A DNA stretch of 13,762 nucleotides from UMGS1851 sp900555605 (GTDB taxonomy: Bacteria; Bacillota; Clostridia; UBA1212; UBA1255), in contig CABROF010000066.1 of the NCBI GenBank assembly GCA_902472555.1, forward strand, positions 1-13,762, given 5' to 3'. A model generated the notes under the pieces. The model did not search any database. It worked only from the letters and a program-made list of their open reading frames with translations, and was not told where the DNA came from. The position numbers and the translations under genes were made by a program. How positions within the stretch are numbered: the first letter of the stretch is position 1; each line of letters begins with the position of its first letter. Below, piece after piece: positions 1 through 5,141 of the stretch.

Positions 1-2
1 AG

Positions 3-110
3 GGCATCTACACCATCGTCGCCGAAGCCGCAGGCCCCGGCGCGACCAAGTGGGGCAAGCTCAAGAGCGGCGCGGGCTGGATCTCTCTGGATTACGTCAC
101 GAAACTCTAA
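3..110 (+). CDS. C-terminal end of an SH3-type domain protein (5' end outside window)
   Basis: This is an open frame entering from the left edge and stopping at TAA 108-110; only the last 35 residues are visible. They read as the end of a bacterial SH3-like fold: a KWGKLKSGAGWISLDYV core, where the tryptophans and the GWI.LDYV strand are typical of SH3b repeats that bind peptidoglycan. In Clostridia such tails commonly end phage or island N-acetylmuramoyl-L-alanine amidases and other cell-wall hydrolases, but the catalytic part is not in the window, so the enzyme class is inference. A strong terminator follows 22 bp later. Confidence 0.6.
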   Translation, partial: GIYTIVAEAAGPGATKWGKLKSGAGWISLDYVTKL

Positions 111-131
111 AACCGCATAGAAAAGCAGAAA

Positions 132-160
132 CCCGCCCGGAGATCCCGGGCGGGCTTTTT
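132..160 (+). terminator. Rho-independent terminator between convergent genes
   Basis: A 9-bp GC stem (CCCGCCCGG / CCGGGCGGG, loop AGATC) is followed by CTTTTT. It ends the rightward SH3-type gene. Read leftward the same stem is followed by TTTC, so it may also serve the convergent TM2 gene, which ends at 176. Confidence 0.85.
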
Positions 161-175
161 CTGTTATGTGGGGCT

Positions 176-679
176 TTACTCCTCAGCGTCAGGATCCGGC
201 GCTTCACCGGCAGCGGCGAGCTCGGCCTCTGTGGGCTGGAACCGCAGCACACGGCCCTCGGAGTCATAGAAACCGCCGAGCAGGATGGTGAAAATATCGA
301 CCAGCCAGCCGATCCCGCAGGCCCCGGCCGTCAGCAGCCAGATGACGCCTGTGCCGGTTTTCCCGACATAGAACCGATGGACACCGAAGAAGCCGAGGAA
401 GATGCACAGCAGCAGCGCCACCGTCTTGCTTTTCGGCGACGTCGGCCGCTGCGCTGCGGGGATGCTGACCGCGCCCTGCTGCGCGCCGGACTTCCCGCCG
501 GAGCTCGTCGTATATGACAGACCCGTCCCGGGGATCCCGACGGTCGTGTGGCTTTTCCCCGTCGTGCTGACCGTGTGCTTCAGGCCCTTCGGGCCGAAGC
601 TGATGCTCGCGCTCTTTTTGTTCAGGTTTACCCGGACACCCGGGGCCACCTTAAAGCTGCGTCTAAACCTTGCACCCAT
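176..679 (-). CDS. DUF4236 + TM2 domain membrane protein
   Basis: A 167-residue leftward gene. Residues 1-55 (MGARFRRSFKVAPGVRVNL...SISFGPKG...GIPGTGLSY) match the DUF4236 pattern, a short beta-rich domain of unknown function. After a Ser/Gly/Pro linker, residues 84-140 form a TM2 domain: a positive KSK, a first membrane helix (about 86-104), the turn GVHRFYVGKTGTG, and a second helix (about 111-137). TM2 proteins are small two-helix membrane proteins with no agreed biochemical role. The start is well set: AGGAGGG lies 7 nt before the ATG at 679. The tail is acidic (PDPDAEE). A promoter with an operator-like palindrome in its spacer lies just upstream (729-758). Family is confident; function is unknown. 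Confidence 0.9.
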   Translation of the reverse strand: MGARFRRSFKVAPGVRVNLNKKSASISFGPKGLKHTVSTTGKSHTTVGIPGTGLSYTTSSGGKSGAQQGAVSIPAAQRPTSPKSKTVALLLCIFLGFFGVHRFYVGKTGTGVIWLLTAGACGIGWLVDIFTILLGGFYDSEGRVLRFQPTEAELAAAGEAPDPDAEE

Positions 680-711
680 GCTTTTCCCTCCTATGTGCGC
701 TTTTTAGCGTT

Positions 712-776
712 TAGTCATCTTTGGCGTAATATTACCATACCAAAACTGGTAAAGTCAATATTACATAGTCATCTTT
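712..776 (-). promoter_or_regulatory. Promoter/operator of the TM2 gene with flanking direct repeats
   Basis: On the minus strand a -35 TTGACT (758-753) and a -10 TAATAT (734-729), 18 bp apart, give a good sigma-A promoter, with TGG just before the -10 (extended -10). The spacer contains the inverted repeat TACCA-aaac-TGGTA (738-751), a likely operator. Two identical 11-bp direct repeats TAGTCATCTTT (712-722 and 766-776) bracket the promoter. A divergent XRE-family reading frame begins just right of it, so that regulator is the natural candidate to bind here (inference). Confidence 0.7.
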
Positions 777-798
777 AGCATAAAGGGAGGCGAGGGCT

Positions 799-1041
799 GC
801 GAAAATATACAAACCAGACGGCAGGTGCAACATCTCCGGGGAGAGAGTCAGGGAGGAGCGGCTGCGGGCAAACCTGTCACAGGAACAGCTCGCCTACAAG
901 CTCCAGATCATCGGGCTGGACGTCACGCAGAAGGTCATCAGCAGGATCGAGAACGGCAGCCGAGTCGTCGCTGACTACGAGCTGGACTATCTGGCGACCG
1001 CTCTCGGCACCACCATCAACCACCTGCTCGGGAAAGAATGA
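799..1041 (+). CDS. Small XRE-family HTH regulator without a recognisable start codon
   Basis: The frame encodes about 80 residues ending at TGA 1039-1041. It reads AKIYKPDGRCNISGERVREER, then LSQEQLAYKLQ...VTQKVISRIENGSRVVADYEL...LATALGTTINHLL, a clear XRE-type helix-turn-helix of the short clostridial kind. A strong Shine-Dalgarno (GGGAGG, 785-790) with an 8-nt spacer points exactly at codon 799, but that codon is GCG. There is no in-frame ATG, GTG or TTG anywhere between the upstream stop (TAA 781-783) and the end. From memory, relatives begin M-K-I-Y, so GCG sits where ATG is expected. Either a rare initiation codon is used (for example ATA 805) or the gene has lost its start and is silent. 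The codon pattern and protein are otherwise intact. Confidence 0.6.
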   Translation, partial: AKIYKPDGRCNISGERVREERLRANLSQEQLAYKLQIIGLDVTQKVISRIENGSRVVADYELDYLATALGTTINHLLGKE

Positions 1042-1046
1042 GAAAA

Positions 1047-1078
1047 CCGCACGGCAGCGACGCCGTGCGGCTTTTTTT
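1047..1078 (+). terminator. Rho-independent terminator after the first XRE frame
   Basis: A perfect 9-bp stem CCGCACGGC / GCCGTGCGG with a 6-nt loop is followed by C and seven T (1072-1078). It lies 5 bp after the XRE stop, which supports that frame having been a real transcribed gene. Confidence 0.9.
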
Positions 1079-1121
1079 GTGGAAAAACGCGGGAAAATGT
1101 TGAAAATCTGCCGAATTATGC

Positions 1122-1150
1122 TTGACATTATAGAGCAAATGCTCTATAAT
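1122..1150 (+). promoter_or_regulatory. Perfect consensus sigma-A promoter with embedded 22-bp palindromic operator
   Basis: TTGACA (1122-1127), a 17-bp spacer and TATAAT (1145-1150) form an exact consensus promoter. The whole spacer plus most of the -10 is a perfect palindrome: arm TTATAGAGCA (1128-1137), centre AA, arm TGCTCTATAA (1140-1149). A dimeric repressor bound there would cover the -10, so the promoter looks strong but tightly repressible. It drives the 37-residue ORF at 1221 and possibly the XRE gene at 1422 if the terminator at 1342 is leaky. Confidence 0.9.
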
Positions 1151-1220
1151 ATAATCACAGGCAAGGGATAGCCGAGTACAGAAAGAAAGGAGAGCAAAAC
1201 CGCGGAAAGGAGGCAAAGCC

Positions 1221-1334
1221 GTGGATGCTGAGCAGATGAAAAAACTGCTCGAGCTGCTGGAACAGGCTCTAAAGTGTGAACAGGTTGCCACCATTACGAT
1301 CACAATAAAGCCGAACCAAAAGCCCAAGCAGTAA
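1221..1334 (+). CDS. Small 37-residue protein of unknown function
   Basis: A GTG-start ORF with a strong Shine-Dalgarno (GGAGG at 1208-1212 region, about 8 nt ahead). It encodes an amphipathic N-terminal helix (DAEQMKKLLELLEQALKCEQ), then a beta-like stretch VATITITIKP and a basic tail ending QKPKQ. It is the only ORF between the consensus promoter at 1122 and the terminator at 1342, so the unit seems dedicated to it. I do not recognise a family. A single helix plus strand of this size could be a small regulator or antitoxin-like peptide, but nothing in the sequence proves that. Confidence 0.6.
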   Translation: MDAEQMKKLLELLEQALKCEQVATITITIKPNQKPKQ

Positions 1335-1341
1335 GGTCGAA

Positions 1342-1376
1342 GGACGGCGGGAAAAATCCCGCCCGCCGTTCCTTTT
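1342..1376 (+). terminator. Rho-independent terminator after the small ORF
   Basis: ACGGCGGG (1344-1351) pairs with CCCGCCGT (1362-1369) across an AT-rich loop, extended by GGA/TCC with one bulged T, and followed by CCTTTT. It begins 8 bp after the stop of the 37-residue ORF. Confidence 0.75.
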
Positions 1377-1421
1377 CATTATAACCACGAAACCACGGCA
1401 AAGTCAAGCGGGAGGAACAAC

Positions 1422-1685
1422 ATGGACATCTCGATCAAAGTGACCTACAAAAGCGAGGGGCTGCAAAAGCTCCGCAAGGCTGCCGGCCTGTCTCAGTCTC
1501 AGCTCGCCGATCTGGCCGGGATCAAGGTGCAGGTGCTCCAGCAGTACGAGCGCGGCGCTCGGGACATCAACGGCGCGAAGTTGCCGACGCTGCTGAAGAT
1601 CTGCAACGCGCTGGAGTGCAGGCTGGCTGACATCATCACAGACGAGGAGACGCTCGAGCTCCTGAAAAAGTACGAGGAACACTGA
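1422..1685 (+). CDS. XRE-family HTH transcriptional regulator
   Basis: An 87-residue protein with one XRE-type helix-turn-helix. The motif LQKLRKAAGLSQSQLADLAG (residues 14-33) gives the first helices, and IKVQVLQQYERGARDINGAKL (about 34-54) holds the recognition helix and the usual Y-E-x-G turn. It ends with the LLKICNALECRLADII helix and an acidic tail. No ligand domain is present, so it should act as a simple dimeric repressor. GGGAGG lies 9 nt before the ATG, fixing the start. It is a good candidate to bind the palindrome at 1128-1149 just upstream (inference from neighbourhood only). Confidence 0.9.
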   Translation: MDISIKVTYKSEGLQKLRKAAGLSQSQLADLAGIKVQVLQQYERGARDINGAKLPTLLKICNALECRLADIITDEETLELLKKYEEH

Positions 1686-1692
1686 CACACAG

Positions 1693-1720
1693 AAGGGGCG
1701 GCCGGCGGGCCCCTTTTCTT
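1693..1720 (+). terminator. Rho-independent terminator after the XRE gene
   Basis: A 7-bp stem AAGGGGC / GCCCCTT with a 9-nt GC-rich loop, then TTCTTTT. It separates the regulator from the transposase gene that starts at 1741. Confidence 0.75.
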
Positions 1721-1740
1721 TTATCACGGAGGGGAACACA

Positions 1741-2790
1741 ATGGGACAGCACTGGAGCCATCTGACGCCGACCAAGCGCATCCAGCTCGACGCCTTCATC
1801 CGCGCAGGAATGAAGCCGACAGACATCGCCAAAGAGCTCGGCGTCCATCATACGACCATCTACCGGGAGCTGAAGCGGTGCACCTATGAGCACCTCAACA
1901 GCGACTACACCACCGAGACCAGATACAACCCCGAAGGCGCGCAGGCCCGCTATGAGGCCAACCTCCGCGCCAAGGGGCCGGAGCTGAAGATCGGCAACGA
2001 CTACGAGCTGGCCGACTACCTGATCGCCAAGATCCGCGACGAGAAGTACAGCCCGGAGGCCGCGATCGGTGAGGCCGAGGTCAAGGGCTGGCCCTTCAAG
2101 ACCCACATCTGCGCGAGCACCGCCTACAACTACATCCGCGGCGAGATCTTCGGCGACGAGCTGACCGTCTCCATGCTGCCGCAGCACGGCAAGCGCCACC
2201 AGCCGGAGCGCCCGGCCGGATCCATGCCCCGCAAGCCCGCCGGCCGGAGTATCGAGGATCGCCCTGAGCACATCAACGACCGCAGCACCTTCGGTCACTG
2301 GGAGATGGACAGCGTCGAGAGCTGCCAAGGCGTCAGCAACACCTACATCGTGATGACCGAGCGCAAGACCCGCCGCGAGATCATCATCCCTTCGCCGGAT
2401 AAGACGAGCGCCAGCGTCGTCGCTGCCCTCGACACCCTCGAGAAGAAAGTCGGCTCCAAAGTGTTCCCGCTGATCTTCCAGTCGATCACCTGCGACAATG
2501 GCTGCGAGTTTGCCGACGCCGCCGGGATCGAGCGCAGCATCACCGGCCGAGGCCCTCGCACCGAGGTCTACTACTGCCACCCGTACCGGCCGAGCGAGCG
2601 CGGATCCAATGAGAACCAGAACGGCCTCATACGTCGGCACCTGCCGAAGGGCACCGACCTGAGCACGATCTCCTACGAGGAGACCAAGCGGATCGAGGAC
2701 TGGCTGAACAACTACCCCCGCAAAATGTTCGGCTATCTGTGCTCCGAGCAGCTTTTCCGGGAAGAAATCGCCCTCATTCTGGCCTCCTGA
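1741..2790 (+). CDS. IS30-family transposase
   Basis: A 349-residue DDE transposase. The N-terminal helix-turn-helix (about residues 8-45: LTPTKRIQLDAFIRAGMKPTDIAKEL...TTIYREL) binds DNA ends. The RNase-H-like core carries D190 (GHWEMDSV), D252 (ITCDNGCEF) and E291 (ERGSNENQNGLIRRHLPKGT), the three metal-binding acids, in the IS30 arrangement. Length and motif order are normal, so it appears functional. The Shine-Dalgarno is GGAGGGG (1728-1734), 6 nt before ATG. Base composition is GC-rich like the genes to its left. I could not find convincing terminal inverted repeats on both sides: a GCATTTACTCTTGACAAATGG stretch at 2813 resembles IS30 ends but lacks a clear left partner. It may be an island-borne domesticated or end-degraded copy. 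Confidence 0.93.
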   Translation: MGQHWSHLTPTKRIQLDAFIRAGMKPTDIAKELGVHHTTIYRELKRCTYEHLNSDYTTETRYNPEGAQARYEANLRAKGPELKIGNDYELADYLIAKIRDEKYSPEAAIGEAEVKGWPFKTHICASTAYNYIRGEIFGDELTVSMLPQHGKRHQPERPAGSMPRKPAGRSIEDRPEHINDRSTFGHWEMDSVESCQGVSNTYIVMTERKTRREIIIPSPDKTSASVVAALDTLEKKVGSKVFPLIFQSITCDNGCEFADAAGIERSITGRGPRTEVYYCHPYRPSERGSNENQNGLIRRHLPKGTDLSTISYEETKRIEDWLNNYPRKMFGYLCSEQLFREEIALILAS

Positions 2791-2978
2791 AAATTATTTT
2801 TGCTTTTTTGTGCATTTACTCTTGACAAATGGCAAGAAGTTTTAAACTTGTTATATGAAAAAGTAAAAGCAACATAAGAGTTGTATTTACAAATACGCAA
2901 CTGGTAAGTTAGAAGAACGTAAGGATTGGGATAGAAAGTTGCATGATGTATTTCTGAAAAAATTTTTAGAATATTGTT

Positions 2979-3278
2979 GTGTCTGCCGGTGTCGTGAGGA
3001 GGTGTGATACAGCAATGCCAAGCCCAAAAGGGGGATGTGAGAGAAACCATGAGTTTATCAGGTGCATACTGCCTAAAGGCACCTCCTTTAATAATCTAAC
3101 GCAAGAAAAGGTGGATTTAATGATGAACCATATTAATTCATATGGAAGGGAAAAGTATAATTACAAGTCTCCTGCTACGTTGTTTTATACACGCTATGGA
3201 GAGGAGAAAGCAAAAAAACTCGGGATTCTAATGATATCACCCCATGATATTTATCTGAATCCCGAGTTAAGCAAATAA
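2979..3278 (+). pseudogene. Truncated IS30-family transposase (C-terminal third)
   Basis: From about residue 16 of the frame the sequence PKGGCERNHEFIRCILPKGT aligns with the block around the third catalytic acid of the intact transposase at 1741 (RGSNENQNGLIRRHLPKGT). It continues through the family's C-terminal pattern: NNLTQEKVDLMMNHINSY, then the YKSPATLF segment that follows it in the family. The helix-turn-helix and the first two catalytic aspartates are absent, and the apparent first residues are encoded by the inverted repeat itself. It is therefore a non-functional remnant. Its AT-rich codon use differs from the GC-rich intact copy, so it came from another element. Confidence 0.8.
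3217..3268. repeat. 12-bp perfect inverted repeat at the end of the transposase remnant
   Basis: AACTCGGGATTC (3217-3228) and GAATCCCGAGTT (3257-3268) are perfect complements separated by 28 bp. It overlaps the last codons of the remnant and could be a hairpin terminator-like structure. No T-run follows. Confidence 0.6.
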
Positions 3279-3438
3279 AATCGGCACCGGCAGACACAAA
3301 TCATGAAGCAAATAACAGGTTGCATTTTGAATCGGCAGAGAAACCAAGAAAGATTCGCAGCGCTATTCCGTTATGCCAGATCATTTTATATCTGTTGCCT
3401 TTTTCATACATATTATACAATTATTTATAAAAACATAC

Positions 3439-3487
3439 AAGGCAATCCATAAAAATCCCTTATTTCGGGCTTTCTATGGATTGCCTT
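3439..3487. repeat. Large hairpin in the intergenic region
   Basis: AAGGCAATCCATA (3439-3451) pairs perfectly with TATGGATTGCCTT (3475-3487), and the inside can pair further (AAATCCC with CGGG.TTT). It lies between the IS remnant and the right outer repeat. The stretch 3300-3630 otherwise shows no gene; the 65-codon frame across it is not protein-like. Confidence 0.6.
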
Positions 3488-3630
3488 TACTTCTTCCGAG
3501 TTGCGTTTCACTTTTCTTTTGTTGCATTTACTTTTCCACTGTTGCATTTTCAATTTCAAATAACCTTTGATGGAATTTGTGCTGAAACCTGGAGAATAAT
3601 GAAAATTTGTTGACGCGCAGGCGGAGGCAT

Positions 3631-3659
3631 TTGCCAATCTCCGATTTTTATGATAAATT
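3631..3659 (+). promoter_or_regulatory. Candidate promoter of the flavodiiron gene
   Basis: TTGCCA (3631-3636), a 17-bp spacer and TAAATT (3654-3659) lie about 100 bp before the gene. The -35 matches four of six consensus bases and the -10 four of six. It is the best-spaced candidate in the gap. Confidence 0.45.
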
Positions 3660-3669
3660 TAAACATAAA

Positions 3670-3687
3670 CTGTTGCATCCGCAACAG
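3670..3687. promoter_or_regulatory. Inverted repeat in the flavodiiron leader (possible operator or RNA hairpin)
   Basis: CTGTTGC-ATCC-GCAACAG is a perfect 7-bp inverted repeat just downstream of the predicted transcription start and about 70 bp before the coding start. It could bind a regulator or fold in the mRNA. No known box is recognised. Confidence 0.45.
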
Positions 3688-3756
3688 CTCCGCGGCAGAA
3701 TCGTGCCCTATGATTTTTCCGCAGGCAGAAGTTTATTGTAGGAGGGTATGAGTGAT

Positions 3757-4959
3757 ATGAACATTAAGGAATTAAAAAAAGATTTTTACTGGATAGGAGC
3801 CCAGGATCCGGCGCTGCGGATTTTTGATATTATCATGCGGACCGAGTTCGGTACTACTTATAATTCTTATTTTTTGAAGGGAACGGAAAAGACGGTGCTC
3901 TTTGAAACGGTAAAGGAGCCATTTTATGAGGACTATCTTGCAAAGCTTTCCGCCCTTGCGAATCCGGATAGGATCGACTATCTTGTGGTAAGCCATACGG
4001 AACCCGATCATGCCGGGAGTATTGCAAAGCTGCTGCAGCTCAATCCGGATATCATGATCGTCGCAACCACGTGTGCAGTGGGATACCTGAAGCAAATTAC
4101 GAACCGGCCCTTTAAAAGCATTGCGGTAAAGGATGGAGATACGCTTTCTATAGGAGGAAAGACGCTGCGCTTTTTATCCCTACCAAATCTGCATTGGCCG
4201 GATACCATGTATACTTATATAGAAGAGGACCGCGTTCTGGTCACCTGCGATTCCTTCGGCGCACACTATTGCCATGACGGAGTCCTGCGCAGCACGGTTG
4301 CCCCGGAAGCGGAGCCTGACTACCTTCGCGCGGCAAAATACTATTTTGACAATATCATCGGTCCCTTTAAACGCCCGTTTATGACAAATGCGCTGGCCCG
4401 GGTAAAAATGCTGGCCGTTGATATGATCTGCCCCGGCCACGGCCCGGTACTGGACAGCCGGATTGATCAGATTCTTGATTTGTATGAAGCTTGGTGCGGT
4501 CCGGAGCAGACGGCACATAAGAAGACCGTTGTGATTCCGTATGTCAGTGCATATGGATACACACGGCAGCTGGCAGAGGCGATTGGCAGAGGCGTAGCGG
4601 ACAGCGGTGAAATTGATGTTCGCTTATATGATATGACAGAACATACGGCAGAGGAGGTACTGGCAGTATTACCCGGCGCAGACGGGATCCTGCTGGGAAC
4701 CCCTACAATCTTAGGAGATGCCCTGAAGCCCATCTATGATTTAACAGGGGCCATGGTGCCGGTGCTGTACCGGGGAAAGCCTGCTGCCGCCTTTGGCAGC
4801 TACGGCTGGAGCGGAGAAGGTGTGCCGCATATCATGGAGCGGCTCCGGCAGTTAAAATGCAAGGTACCGGAGGAGGGATTCCGCGTACGGTTTCGGCCCG
4901 CAGAGGAAGATCTGGCAGCGGCGTATCAGTACGGCCGGAATTTCGGCGCAGGGATATGA
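3757..4959 (+). CDS. Flavodiiron protein (A-type flavoprotein, O2/NO reductase)
   Basis: A 400-residue cytoplasmic enzyme that reduces oxygen to water and/or NO to N2O, protecting anaerobes; electrons usually come from rubredoxin or a related donor. The N-terminal metallo-beta-lactamase-like domain carries all diiron ligands: H80-x-E82-x-D84 (SHTEPDHAGS), H146 (NLHWPD), D165 (TCDSFG) and H228 (PGHGP), with the spacing typical of the family. From about residue 255 a flavodoxin domain follows, starting KTVVIPYVSAYGYTRQLAEA with its FMN phosphate loop. There is no extra rubredoxin or flavin-reductase domain. An ATG at 3748 is also in frame, but AGGAGGG (3740-3746) is only 1 nt from it; the ATG at 3757 has a 10-nt spacing and is chosen. 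The gene is a single-gene unit between its own promoter and terminator. Confidence 0.95.
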   Translation: MNIKELKKDFYWIGAQDPALRIFDIIMRTEFGTTYNSYFLKGTEKTVLFETVKEPFYEDYLAKLSALANPDRIDYLVVSHTEPDHAGSIAKLLQLNPDIMIVATTCAVGYLKQITNRPFKSIAVKDGDTLSIGGKTLRFLSLPNLHWPDTMYTYIEEDRVLVTCDSFGAHYCHDGVLRSTVAPEAEPDYLRAAKYYFDNIIGPFKRPFMTNALARVKMLAVDMICPGHGPVLDSRIDQILDLYEAWCGPEQTAHKKTVVIPYVSAYGYTRQLAEAIGRGVADSGEIDVRLYDMTEHTAEEVLAVLPGADGILLGTPTILGDALKPIYDLTGAMVPVLYRGKPAAAFGSYGWSGEGVPHIMERLRQLKCKVPEEGFRVRFRPAEEDLAAAYQYGRNFGAGI

Positions 4960-4994
4960 TAAATAGGTAGATTCTTCTGATAAAATAAAAAAAC

Positions 4995-5031
4995 GGCCTT
5001 CCTGTGCTGCTGCCGGGAGGGCCATTTTTTT
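4995..5031 (+). terminator. Rho-independent terminator after the flavodiiron gene
   Basis: GGCCTTCCTG (4995-5004) pairs with CGGGAGGGCC (5014-5023), including G-U pairs, followed by A and seven T (5025-5031). It isolates the flavodiiron gene from the CRISPR-Cas locus. Confidence 0.9.
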
Positions 5032-5069
5032 ATTGGATTTTGATGAAACAGCGGCGTAAATAAAAAGGT

Positions 5070-5098
5070 TTGACATATTTTGTTAATTATGATAACAT
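5070..5098 (+). promoter_or_regulatory. Promoter of cas3
   Basis: TTGACA (5070-5075), a 17-bp spacer and TAACAT (5093-5098) lie 43 bp before the cas3 start. The -35 is exact consensus and the region is AT-rich. cas3 thus has its own promoter, separate from the cas5c-cas2 operon. Confidence 0.75.
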
Positions 5099-5141
5099 TT
5101 ATTCCATAATTGGATGGCATTAAATAATAACATCGGAAGAA

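Larger units (their letters stand above)
2977..3299 (+). mobile_element. Internally deleted IS30-type element with 18-bp terminal inverted repeats
   Basis: TTGTGTCTGCCGGTGTCG at 2977-2994 is repeated in inverse at 3282-3299, with 17 of 18 bases matching. Between the ends lies only the last third of an IS30-type transposase frame, which stops 3 bp before the right repeat. The unit is about 320 bp, the size of a non-autonomous derivative. It is nested inside the outer inverted repeats at 2857 and 3537. No convincing target duplication was seen. Confidence 0.6.
2857..3537. repeat. Outer IS30-like inverted repeats around degraded insertion DNA
   Basis: The 22 bases starting GAAAAAGTAAAAGCAAC at 2857-2878 are the inverted partner of 3516-3537 (CTTTTGTTGCATTTACTTTT then CC), with about 18 of 22 positions matching. 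The GTTGCATTTACTTTT style resembles ends of IS30-family elements. The enclosed 0.7 kb is AT-rich and holds no intact gene. An open frame without start (2867-3007, reading QHKSCIYKYATGKLEERKDW) is visible but not recognised. Confidence 0.5.

Noticed and set aside
50..517. Rightward 155-codon frame over the TM2 gene
   Set aside because: It is the antisense of a well-supported DUF4236/TM2 gene and overlaps the SH3 tail and a terminator.
1636..2640. Long leftward frame opposite the IS30 transposase
   Set aside because: It is a GC-driven shadow of the transposase with low-complexity Ala/Gly/Val/Leu-rich sequence and no domain.
2821..2856. Promoter TTGACA ... TTATAT before the IS remnant
   Set aside because: The spacing is 23 bp, too long for sigma-A, and no intact gene follows.
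3373..3570. 65-codon frame in the intergenic region
   Set aside because: It runs through the large hairpin and an inverted repeat, has no ribosome site and low-complexity composition typical of AT-rich non-coding DNA.
5070..5141. A second CreR target at the cas3 promoter (minus-strand TGTTATTATTTAATG at 5132-5118)
   Set aside because: Only the first 7 guide bases match and the adjacent triplet is CGA, not the TTC PAM.
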